Source of the DNA: Halocaridina rubra
Taxonomy: Eukaryota > Arthropoda > Malacostraca > Decapoda > Atyidae
Length of the DNA: 62,500 bases
Assembly (NCBI GenBank): GCA_037179515.1
Contig: JAXCGZ010015159.1
Location: 52,501 to 115,000, forward strand
Reading direction: 5' to 3'
Shown here: positions 53,616-62,500 of the stretch, in pieces
Layout: every line of letters begins with the position of its first letter
Position numbering within the stretch: the stretch's first letter is position 1
The notes under the pieces: model-generated
Databases searched by the model: none
The model's input: the letters and a program-made list of their open reading frames with translations, nothing else
Told to the model about the DNA's origin: nothing
Program-made: the position numbers and the translations under genes

Positions 53616-54677
53616 TTGCAAAGTTATGGAGAAACTACTAAGGAAACATATCTCTCTTCACTTGGAATCCTTCAGCTTTTGTCAGTGAGGCAACATGGCT
53701 TCAGAGAAGGTATATCAACAGTAACAAACTTATTAGAATTTTATGATGAGGTAAGCCGAATCTTACAGGAAAGAGAGGGCTGGGCAGATTGCATATTCCT
53801 AGACTTCCAGAAAGCGTTTGACACTGTTCCACATGGGAGACTTATTAGGAAGCTGCAATCAATGGCTAGAATAGGTGGAAATGTTTTGGAATGGATAAAA
53901 ACTTACTTAGAAGGAAGGGAACAGAGGGTTAGAGTAAGACACTCAGTGTCTGAATGGAGAAGAGTTAGTAGTGGAGTTCCACAGGGTTCAGTTTTAGGGC
54001 CACTTTTGTTCCTTGTATATGTAAATGACCTACCAGAGTCTGTAAATTCATTCATGAATATGTTTGCAGATGATGCAAAGATTGTGAGGAAAGTAAAAAA
54101 TGAGAACAATGGTAGAGAACTTCAGGAGGATCTAAATAATCTGCATGAGTGGTCAGAAAAGTGGCTAATGAAATTCAATTCTTCTAAATGTAAGGTAATG
54201 AGAATGGGTACAAGTGCAAGAAGGCCCAAGCTTGACTACTCGGTGGCTGGAGTACGACTTCAAGAGACAGAAAATGAGAGAGATCTAGGAGTAAACATAC
54301 TGGCAGATTTGTCTCCAGAAATACATATAAATGGCATAGTAAGGGCAGCATATGCATTCTTATCAAATGTAAGGGTAGCCTTCAGGCACATGGACAAGGA
54401 AATGTTCAGAAATATTTATGTAACCTATGTGAGGCCAAAACTCGAATATGCAGCCCCCTTTTGGAATCCGCACTTGAAAAAGCACATAGCTAAGCTTGAA
54501 AAAGTTCAAAGACATGCCACGAAACTGGTGCCAGAAATACGCAATCTCAGTTATGATGAGAGGCTGAGGGAATTAGACTTACCATCACTCGAAGCTAGAA
54601 GAGTGAGGGGGGATATGGTGACAGTCTTTAAATTCCTTCATGGTTATGGTAAGAGTGGACAGGGATCGATATTTTGA
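53616..54677 (+). CDS. RT ORF of copy R-3 (second part)
   Basis: From QHGFREGISTVTN through FLDFQKAFDTVPH, GVPQGSVLGPLLF and FADDAKIVRKV to the C-terminal RELDLPSLEARR and FKFLHGY. Its first about 25 residues are out of frame with the family. One indel near 54648 separates the last block (54640-54858). Confidence 0.82.
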   Translation: MQSYGETTKETYLSSLGILQLLSVRQHGFREGISTVTNLLEFYDEVSRILQEREGWADCIFLDFQKAFDTVPHGRLIRKLQSMARIGGNVLEWIKTYLEGREQRVRVRHSVSEWRRVSSGVPQGSVLGPLLFLVYVNDLPESVNSFMNMFADDAKIVRKVKNENNGRELQEDLNNLHEWSEKWLMKFNSSKCKVMRMGTSARRPKLDYSVAGVRLQETENERDLGVNILADLSPEIHINGIVRAAYAFLSNVRVAFRHMDKEMFRNIYVTYVRPKLEYAAPFWNPHLKKHIAKLEKVQRHATKLVPEIRNLSYDERLRELDLPSLEARRVRGDMVTVFKFLHGYGKSGQGSIF

Positions 54678-54882
54678 TATGGCTGGCTGTAGAACTAGAG
54701 GTCAGAGTTTGAAGCTTGGTAAGAAAACTTCTTTGCAGGATGTAAGGAAATACTTTTTCAGTGTAAGAGTAGTTGATAATTGGAATTGGCTAAGCGAGGA
54801 GGTAGTTAATGCTATCTCAATCCATAGTTTTAAGGACAGGTATGATAAGTATCACTAAGTCTAAAATGGAACCGATGAGGAG

Positions 54883-54915
54883 ACGGGAAGATACGAGCTT
54901 TGGGCTCTTTCCCGT
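54883..54915 (+). other. Conserved 3' hairpin of LINE family R
   Basis: ACGGGAAGATACGAGC pairs with GGGCTCTTTCCCGT: a 7-bp outer stem (ACGGGAA/TTCCCGT), a bulge and a GAGC/GCTC inner stem. The same arrangement occurs in every copy that reaches the 3' end. LINE RTs of this type are known to recognise 3' structures; that role is inferred here. Confidence 0.65.
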
Positions 54916-54945
54916 AAGCACAATTAGGTAATCACAATTAGGTAA

Positions 54946-55115
<170 letters not shown>

Positions 55116-55325
55116 GGGGTCCCCGTTTTACGTCAGGGGTCCGTTCTTGATAGCCGACTTAAACCAGATATCGATGAAACTTGGAAAACACCTAAATTTG
55201 TACCTAGTTCCACCACCGCTGCTAAAACTAATACTCTAATTCATGAAAAATAATCTAAGTTCTTAATCTAATACATTATAATAGAGTACAATATAAAGTA
55301 TTGCTTGCATTTACTGCTGTGGTTT

Positions 55326-55412
55326 GGTTTGCATTTGGATGACTGGTATGTCGAAAAATTAATTCATTAATAATTTATTAATTATCGTCTGGTCTTTGAT
55401 GTAACATCTGAA

Positions 55413-55469
<57 letters not shown>

Positions 55470-55487
55470 ATATATAAATATATTATA

Positions 55488-55557
<70 letters not shown>

Positions 55558-55689
55558 CACAGGGAGTCTTTGTATGACGTCGTTCCTAGTTACAACGTTT
55601 TGATGTTGTGTCAGAGGCCAATAAATAATTAATAAATTATTAATAAATTAACTTTTCAACCTACCTGGGCGATGCGGTAAATTCAAACC
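55326..55689. repeat. Inverted repeat around a (TA)n tract inside the Tigger element
   Basis: 55326-55408 and 55602-55689 are imperfect inverse copies; the core TTAATTTATTAATAATTTAT is nearly exact. The TA tract 55424-55552 and a second TIR-like start (CAGGGAGTCTTTGTATGACG at about 55560) lie between. It could form a large cruciform, or mark two nested Tigger-type ends. Confidence 0.7.
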
Positions 55690-56049
55690 ATACGCACTGA
55701 AAAGTTCATGAGTGTGCAAACGAATGCACTGCTGTATTCATATTTATCAAGTTAATGGCTTTATTTATTTGATTATATATCTGGTTATATTGAAGGGCTG
55801 TATTGTATTAAAAAAAGAAAAAAAATATATAGCTGTATATAAGATTTTATTCGAAATACACACGAATACACAGCTAACAGCACAGCTGTATTCATATTTA
55901 TCAAGCTAAAGGCTTTATTTATTTATTTGTTTATATATTTGATTATATTGAAGGATTATGTTGAATTAAAATAGGAATATCAAATACACAGCTGTAAATA
56001 CGACTTTTTTAGAAATAGTTTGTTGAGCGTCGTGTAAGAATACGACATC

Positions 56050-57965
56050 ACGCGGTATTCCTTCCCACAACATTGTGCTTAGTGTTTTTGTCTGCTCTCT
56101 CATTGTGTTTGCTTGTTACTGATATTGCAATTCCTCTCAAGTGTGTTAGTGATAGTTCTGTTGGCATTGCCACTAAGATAAAAGAAAAAGCTATCACCAT
56201 GGAAATTAAAACTGAAGTAGTAATTCCTGCTGAAAAGAAAGAATCTTCTACAAACATTGGCCGCAATCTCGGATTAGCCCGTATGACCATGGCCATGATT
56301 ATCGAAGACAAAGAACACATCCATGTCCACGTAAAAGGTTCGACTCCTTTGATGTCTACTGTGATTACTATGCAGTGTAGTCGCCTTATGGTCGAGATGG
56401 AGAGATTACTAGTGCTTTGGCTTGAAGATCAACATTGATGGCATATCCCAATATACCTTATGCTTATGCAGGAAAAGGCTAAAATATTGTTCGGAGCCCT
56501 GAAAAGAGAAAGGGGGAAGGGAGAGCAAGTAGAGTTTGTGGCTAGTAGGGGTTTGTTTAATAATTTTAAGGCTCATGCTAATTTGCATATTATAAGAGTA
56601 CAAGGTGAAGCTGCTTAGTGGTGATGAGGAAGCAGCAAAAATGCTTCCTATTGCTTTGGCTGAAATAATAAAGGAGGGGGTTACCATGCTGGACAGGTAT
56701 TTAACATGGATGAGACTGGCTTATTCTGGAAGTGGTTGCCTAATCATAAGTACATTGCCAAAGAGGGGAAGACAGCACCAGACCATAAAGTCAGCAAGGA
56801 GAGACTGACTTTGCTCTTGGGGGCTAATGCTGCTGGAGGCTGTAAGCTGAAACCCTTGTTGGTTTATTTGGCAGAAAACTCAAAGGCACTTAAGGGCATT
56901 TGGAATGGTCAACTGCCAGTCATCTGGAAGTAACCCTACAAATATTTGGGGACTGGCTCAGCAGCCATTTTATCCCTGAAGCAGAGGCACTGTGCTTCTA
57001 AGGGTCTGCCCTTTAAGGTGTTGCTAATCCTGGACATGCCTCTGGTCACCCTGGCCATTTGGATGACTTTGATCCTAATGTAAAGGTGGCTTACCTTCCA
57101 TCTAATACCACTTCCCTGTTACAGCCAATGGCTCAGGGGGCCACTGCCTCTTTCAAGGCCTACTACCTCCTATGAACAATTGCTATGGGTCTCAGGGCAA
57201 CTGAAAAGGACAAAAAACTTGACTCTCAAGGACTTCTGAAGTCGAACAATATTCTTAATTCTGTGAAGAATATTGTTGATGCTTGGGAAGAAGTGGTGCA
57301 AACAAACTTGAATGGGGGTATGGAAAGAAGTATGCCCCTATTTTGAAAATTACTTCTGAAGTTTCGAGGAGACAGTTGAGGCTGTAACCAAAGATAAAGT
57401 TGTCAAGATTGAGGAGCTCGAGATGGAGATGGAGGCTGATGATGTAAAAGAGCACCTGGAATCTCATGGCGAGGAGATATCTAATGAGGACCTCATTCAA
57501 CTGTAAAAGCAGATGACTGAAGAGGAGGAAGATCTACCAAGCTCAGAGCCCAAGATTCACAACCAAGGAATTGGAAGACAAGTTTGCTCTGGCAGAGGAA
57601 GTGTTGGCAAAGCTCGAGGATCAGGACCCCAACGTTGCCAGGTACACTAAGGTCGAGAGAGAGATTAATGATACCCTGCGGTGTTATAAGGAAATATATG
57701 AGGAGAAAAAGAAGGCATCCTTCCAGACTCACCTTGACAAATTCTTTGTGGAGATAGAACCTCCGCCAAAAGATCCTGTATCCTCTATCTCTATAGCATC
57801 ACCTGCCCCAGGACTTCCATCATCTACTGTGTTCTTTTGCCTCTCCAGACTCACCTGCCCCAGTCTCCTCAGCACCCGCCTCTCCAGCTTCCACCTCCCA
57901 AAAAGCCAGTCTTTCCTTCCCTTGCAACGCCCCTTCCAGTTTGCAAACCGATCACACAAGTAAAG
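56050..57965 (+). pseudogene. Broken Tigger (TIGD1-like) transposase
   Basis: Family blocks in order but in shifting frames. N-terminal remnant at 56150-56440 (ending MERLLVLWLEDQH), then KILFGALKRE and FKAHANLHIIRVQGEAA. Next is the DDE region at about 56700-56935: NMDETGLFWKWLP, KERLTLLLGANAAGGCKLKP and LKGIWNGQLPVIWK, where the first catalytic Asp is visible in NMDET. Then LLILDMP (second Asp), and C-terminal VEAVTKDKVVKIEELEMEME and DDVKEHLESHGEE. Many stops and frameshifts. Related to the vertebrate TIGD1 and Tigger transposases of the pogo group (DDD catalytic triad). Confidence 0.82.
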
Positions 57966-58228
57966 GTAAGCAATAATGTACTGTAATTTTACTATTGATA
58001 TACTGTACAGTGTTTTATATTACACAAGTAAAGGTAAGCAATACTATTAAGTTTACTTTTACTATTTTTTTTAATCATAAATTAAGAATTTATATTATTT
58101 TCCTATGTTTTAAATTATTTACATTGGTTGGGGGACCTAGGTTCGAATTTAGGAATTTTGCGACTAATGTTGAATTACGACTTAAGTCAGTTATCAGGAA
58201 TGGAACCCTGACGTTAAACAAGGACCCC

Positions 58229-58231
<3 letters not shown>

Positions 58232-58308
<77 letters not shown>
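58232..58308. repeat. (TA)n microsatellite
   Basis: Right flank of the Tigger element. Confidence 0.95.
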
Positions 58309-58310
<2 letters not shown>

Positions 58311-58339
58311 AACAAACTGTTAGCATACAGCACTAATTT

Positions 58340-58445
58340 GTAAGGAAGCCCATCAGTGAAACAACACATAGAAAAATAACGCTATATTTTGCAACCTAAC
58401 TTTACCCCTTCTCAAGCACTGTGTTGTTTCACTGATGGGCTTCCT

Positions 58446-58448
<3 letters not shown>
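58340..58448. repeat. Perfect 29-bp inverted repeat with a 51-bp loop
   Basis: 58340-58368 (begins GTAAGGAAGCCCATCAGTG) and 58420-58448 are exact inverse copies. Total 109 bp. The right arm touches (TA)n; the left is separated from the TA tract by about 31 bp. A tiny MITE, or a hairpin made by replication slippage. Confidence 0.85.

Positions 58449-58533
<85 letters not shown>
58449..58533. repeat. (TA)n microsatellite
   Basis: About 85 bp of TA. Confidence 0.95.
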
Positions 58534-58980
<447 letters not shown>

Positions 58981-58982
58981 GT

Positions 58983-59691
58983 GTAATTACCTAATTGTGT
59001 TTACGGGAAAGAGCCCAAAGCTCCTATCTTCCCGTCTCCTCATCGGTTCCATCTTATACTTAGTGATACTTATCATACCTGTCCTTAAACCTATGAATTG
59101 AGATAGCATTAACTACCTCCTCGCTTAGCCAATTCCAATTATCAACTACTCTTACATTGAAAAAGTATTTCCTTACATCCTGCTAAGAAGTTTTCTTACG
59201 AAGCTTCAAACTATGACCTCTAGTTCTACAGCCAGCCATATCAAAATATCGATCCCTATCCAATCTATCATAACCATGAAGGAATTTAAAGACTGTCACC
59301 ATATCCCCCCTCAATCTTCAAGCTTCGAGTGATGGTAAGTCTAATTCCCTCAGCCTCTCATCATAACTGAGATTGCGTATTTCTGGCACCAGCTTCGTGG
59401 CATGTCTTTGAACTTTTTCAAGCTTAGCTATGTGCTTTTTCAAGTGTGGATTCCAAAAGGGGGCTGCATATTCGAGGCTTCACATAGGTTGCATAAATAT
59501 TTCTGAACATTTCCTTGTCCATGTGCCTAAAGGCTACTCCTTACATTTGATAAGAATGCATATGCTGCCCCTTACTATGCCATTTATATGTATTTCTGAA
59601 GACAAATCTGCCAGTATGTTTACTCCTAGATCTCTCTCATTTTCTGTCTCTTGAAGTTGTACTCCAGCCACCGAGTAGTCAAGCTTGGGTA
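58983..59691 (-). pseudogene. LINE family R copy R-4, 3' fragment
   Basis: Minus strand. It runs from RT thumb sequence (KLDYSVAG region) to the hairpin and tail at 58983-59045. It is 5'-truncated at CAAGCTTGGG, where copy R-5's tail begins. Single-base indels break the frame. Confidence 0.88.
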
Positions 59692-59765
59692 ATTACCTAA
59701 TTGTGTTTACGGGAAAGAACCCAAAGCTCGTATTTTCCCGTCTCCTGATGGGTTCCATTTTAGAC

Positions 59766-60095
59766 TTAGTGATACTTATCATACCTGTCCTTAAAACTAT
59801 GGATTGAGATAGCATTAACTACCTCCTCGCTTAGCCATTTCCAATTATCAACTACTCTTACACTGAAAAAGTATTTCCTTACATCCTGCAAAGAAGTTTT
59901 CTTGCGAAGCTTCAAACTATGACCTCTAGTTCTAGAGCCAGCCATATCAAAATATCGATCCCTATCCACTCTATCATAACCATGAAGGAATTTAAAGACT
60001 GTCACCATATCCCCCCTCACTCTTCTAGCTTCGAGTGATGGTAAGTCTAATTCCCTCAGCCTCTCATCATAACTGAGATTGCGTATTTCTGGCAC
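59766..60095 (-). CDS. ORF2 C-terminal domain, copy R-5
   Basis: 109 codons: MPEIRNLSYDERLRELDLPS, then a VFKFLHGYDRVD block, TSLQDVRKYFFSVRVVDNW, ending HSFKDRYDKYH. It is in frame with RT but separated from it by a stop near 60147 (TAG for Lys in LKKH). Confidence 0.85.
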   Translation of the reverse strand: MPEIRNLSYDERLRELDLPSLEARRVRGDMVTVFKFLHGYDRVDRDRYFDMAGSRTRGHSLKLRKKTSLQDVRKYFFSVRVVDNWKWLSEEVVNAISIHSFKDRYDKYH

Positions 60096-60146
60096 CAGTT
60101 TCGTGGCATGTCTTTGAACTTTTTCAAGCTTAGCTATGTGCTTTTT

Positions 60147-61364
60147 CTAGTGCGGATTCCAAAAGGGGGCTGCATATTCGAGTTTTGGCCTTACATAGGT
60201 TACATAAATATTTCTGAACATTTCCTTGTCCATGTGCCTGAAGGCTACCCTTACATTTGATAAGAATGCATATGCTGCCCTTACTATGCCATTTATATGC
60301 ATTTCTGGAGACAAATCTGCCAGTATGCTTACTCCTAGATCTCTCTCATTTTCTGTCTCTTGAAGTTGTACTCTAGCCACCGAGTAGTCAAGCTTGGGCA
60401 TTCTTGCACTTGTACCCATTCTTATTACCTTACATTTTGAAGTATTGAATTTCATTAGCCACTCTTCTGACCACTCATGCAGATTATTTAGATCCTCCTG
60501 AAGTTCTCTACCATTGTTCTCGTTTTTTACTTTCTTCACAATCTTTGCATCATCTGCAAACATATTCATGAATGAATTTACACACTCTGGTAGGTCATTT
60601 ACATATACAAGGAACAAAAGTGGCCCTAAAACTGAACCTTGTGGAACTACACTACTAACTCTTCTCCATTCAGACACTGAGTGTCTTACTCTAACCCTTT
60701 GTTCTCTTCCTTCTAAGTAAGTTTTTATCCATTCCAAAACATTTCCACCTATTCTAGCCATTGATTGCAGCTTCCTAATAAGTCTCCCATGTGGAACAGT
60801 GTCAAACGCTTTCTGGAAGTCTAGGAATATGCAATCTGCCCAGCCCTCTCTTTCCTGTAAGATTTGGCTTACCTCATCATAAAATTCTAATAAGTTTGTT
60901 ACTGTTGATCTACCTTCTCTGAAACCATGTTGCCTCACTGACAAAAAGTTGAAGGATTCCAAGTGAAGAGAGATATGTTTCCTTAGTAGTTTCTCCAAAA
61001 CTTTGCAAACTATGCTGGTCAAGGAAACTGGTCTATAGTTCAGAGCCGTATCCCTCCTTCCCTTTTTGAAGATAGGTATCACATTTGCTTGTTTCCAGCA
61101 TCTTGGAATCTCCCCCGACTCCAGTGACTCCTTAAATATGATACTTATTGCCACTGATATTGTGTTTGCGCATTTTTTAAGCACATGAGGGGATATGTCA
61201 TCAGGACCTGTAGCTTTATGAACATCTAAATCCATCAGCGCTTTGCATACCTCTGTGGCTGTAAGGTTGATGTTCTCTAATACCGGCCATTGAGCTTCTA
61301 TCACTGCAATCTGAGGGGGTGGGGTATTTTCTACTGTAAATACTGACTGAAACTCCTTGTTCAA
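60147..61364 (-). CDS. Reverse transcriptase ORF, copy R-5
   Basis: 405 codons with every RT block: CWKQANVIPIFKKG, QHGFREGRST, FLDFQKAFDTVPH, VVPQGSVLGPLLFLVYVNDL (Gly to Val at its first residue) and FADDAKIVKK. It ends NPH at a nonsense codon. The MNKEFQ start is an internal Met; the family's ORF2 begins upstream in the endonuclease. Confidence 0.85.
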   Translation of the reverse strand: MNKEFQSVFTVENTPPPQIAVIEAQWPVLENINLTATEVCKALMDLDVHKATGPDDISPHVLKKCANTISVAISIIFKESLESGEIPRCWKQANVIPIFKKGRRDTALNYRPVSLTSIVCKVLEKLLRKHISLHLESFNFLSVRQHGFREGRSTVTNLLEFYDEVSQILQEREGWADCIFLDFQKAFDTVPHGRLIRKLQSMARIGGNVLEWIKTYLEGREQRVRVRHSVSEWRRVSSVVPQGSVLGPLLFLVYVNDLPECVNSFMNMFADDAKIVKKVKNENNGRELQEDLNNLHEWSEEWLMKFNTSKCKVIRMGTSARMPKLDYSVARVQLQETENERDLGVSILADLSPEMHINGIVRAAYAFLSNVRVAFRHMDKEMFRNIYVTYVRPKLEYAAPFWNPH

Positions 61365-61434
61365 TTCTTTGCAGATCTCTTCATCCGTCTCAGTGATGCT
61401 TCCATCCGCTCTCTTTAGCCTTAAAACGTGTTCT

Positions 61435-62463
61435 TTAACCTTCAGTTTTCCTCTGATAAAGCTTGGGATTTTCTTTAGCCTTCCTGGTGACGCCCCTCTC
61501 TGCCTCTCTCCTTTTACTTAGGTAGTCATTTCTTGCTCTTTTGTAGGTTTGCCAGGCATTTATGTTTTTTCTCCTCCTATACCTTTTCCAGCATTTGTCT
61601 CTCCACTCCTTAGCTCTTTTACACCCATTATCGAACCATTTCTCTCTGGCATGAATTACACCTACTTTGGTGACAGGTATGCAGCAATCTACTATCTTCC
61701 AATATTTCTCACAAAAGATGTCATACATTTCTTGTACAGATTTGTTGTAAAATAAGGTTCTCCAGTCAATAACTGCAAAAAGCTCATTCATTTTGATGTA
61801 ATCTCCTTTCGGATAGTTCCTCCTCATGTCCTCAGTGCCTCTACTCTCAGGAAGAATATCTTCAATGATATACTCCATCAACAACACACAGTGGTCACTC
61901 TTTCCAATTGGTGGTTCATACTCAATTTTTTCAATATCCAACACATTATCTGTGAACACTAGATCATGTAGTGATGGCTCATCCCCACCCATGGCCCTTG
62001 TTGGTTCCATTACATGTTGGTGTAGGAAATTCCCTTGTACGCAATCTAGGAATCTTGCCCCGAATGAGTCCTCACCACTGTGTGGGTCAAGATTTATCCA
62101 ATCTATCTCTTTATGATTAAAGTCTCCCATAATCAAAATCCTACTTTTTTTTTCCCGTGCCATGTTAACAACTGAGTTTATGACATCAATAATACCTATA
62201 TGACCTTCCTCATTAACTTCAAGCCTATTTTGGTTCCTTGGTGGGTTGTATACAACAGTTATTATAATGCTCTCTGACCCAGTATTTATGCGAGCAACAA
62301 GAAATTCCTTGAACTCACTTTCTATAGCCAAGTTTATTTCTTCGACTTGAATCCTTTCACTTATGAGCAGTGCTATCCCTCCACCAGTCCTCTCAGATCT
62401 TTCAACCCTTAGTATTCTGAAGCCCTTAGGAAAAACTGTGACACTGTTTATGTCCTCACTCAA
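61435..62463 (-). CDS. AP-like endonuclease ORF, copy R-5
   Basis: 342 codons from EDINSVTVFPKGFRI on, with GGGIALLISE, VVYNPPRNQ, ILIMGDFNHKEIDW, the HDLVFTDN block and GKSDHCVLL (the terminal SDH of the APE fold). The Trp and Gln codons that are stops in R-1 and R-3 are intact here (EKWFDNG, AWQTYKRA). It ends after a short deletion in the RREAERG segment. The catalytic N-terminal Asn/Glu blocks lie partly past the window end. Confidence 0.85.
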   Translation of the reverse strand: MSEDINSVTVFPKGFRILRVERSERTGGGIALLISERIQVEEINLAIESEFKEFLVARINTGSESIIITVVYNPPRNQNRLEVNEEGHIGIIDVINSVVNMAREKKSRILIMGDFNHKEIDWINLDPHSGEDSFGARFLDCVQGNFLHQHVMEPTRAMGGDEPSLHDLVFTDNVLDIEKIEYEPPIGKSDHCVLLMEYIIEDILPESRGTEDMRRNYPKGDYIKMNELFAVIDWRTLFYNKSVQEMYDIFCEKYWKIVDCCIPVTKVGVIHAREKWFDNGCKRAKEWRDKCWKRYRRRKNINAWQTYKRARNDYLSKRREAERGVTRKAKENPKLYQRKTEG

Positions 62464-62500
62464 CTTAGTCTCTGTAATTGCTACTATATCTGCCTTACTG

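Larger units (their letters stand above)
59692..62500 (-). mobile_element. LINE family R copy R-5, runs off the window
   Basis: Minus strand, least damaged copy: endonuclease 62463-61435, RT 61364-60147, C-terminal ORF 60095-59766, hairpin and tail to 59692. Its 3' tail sits against the truncated 5' end of R-4. The 5' part (ORF1) lies beyond 62500. Confidence 0.9.

Overview
This is eukaryotic nuclear DNA, most likely from an arthropod and probably a decapod crustacean. Four things point that way: genes split by GT-AG introns, very long (TA)n, (CA)n, (CT)n and (AAT)n tracts, many nested retrotransposons, and animal orthologues whose exons read cleanly by eye. The taxon is an inference from this style of genome; no marker gene fixes it. 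There are no bacterial operons, CRISPR arrays or rRNA genes.

Layout: 1-3490 is an AT-rich tandem satellite (about 185 bp monomer, plus a longer variant of about 430 bp). 5014-8301 (+) is a three-exon gene for a TP53INP/DOR-family autophagy and nuclear coactivator protein. 8302-15120 has no recognisable gene. 15120-15700 holds a short TIR element between (TA)n tracts. 15900-21410 (-) holds at least two decayed copies of one non-LTR retrotransposon family. That family carries a 2A-like motif before a zinc finger, and a + strand fragment of it lies at 22540-23010. 22174-27383 (-) is the mitochondrial phosphate carrier gene (SLC25A3 orthologue) in six coding exons, with a probable 5' UTR exon and promoter near 32.4 kb.

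33078-62500 is almost wholly mobile DNA. A second non-LTR family (CR1/jockey-superfamily-like; 'family R' here) has ORF1 with a coiled coil and RRM-like end, ORF2 with endonuclease and RT, and a hairpin plus AATTAGGTAATCAC tail. Five copies or fragments lie head-to-tail on + (33.08-54.95 kb) and two on - (58.98-62.5 kb). The copy starting at 41742 is split twice. A Ty3/Gypsy element (42377-46107) has lost its 3' end and is fused in frame to ORF1. A BEL/Pao element (47410-52975) has 953-bp, nearly identical LTRs and a 5-bp TSD, but its RT core, RNase H and integrase are missing. A dead Tigger/pogo DNA transposon fills 55113-58231, and a perfect 29-bp inverted repeat follows at 58340-58448.

The two host genes are unrelated in function (autophagy/transcription, and phosphate import into mitochondria). 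The rest records layered insertion. The points most worth a second look are the 2A-like LINE family, the in-frame Gypsy-ORF1 chimera, the RT-less but recently inserted BEL element with a 36-bp in-frame minisatellite, and the LINE copies that share the same nonsense codons.
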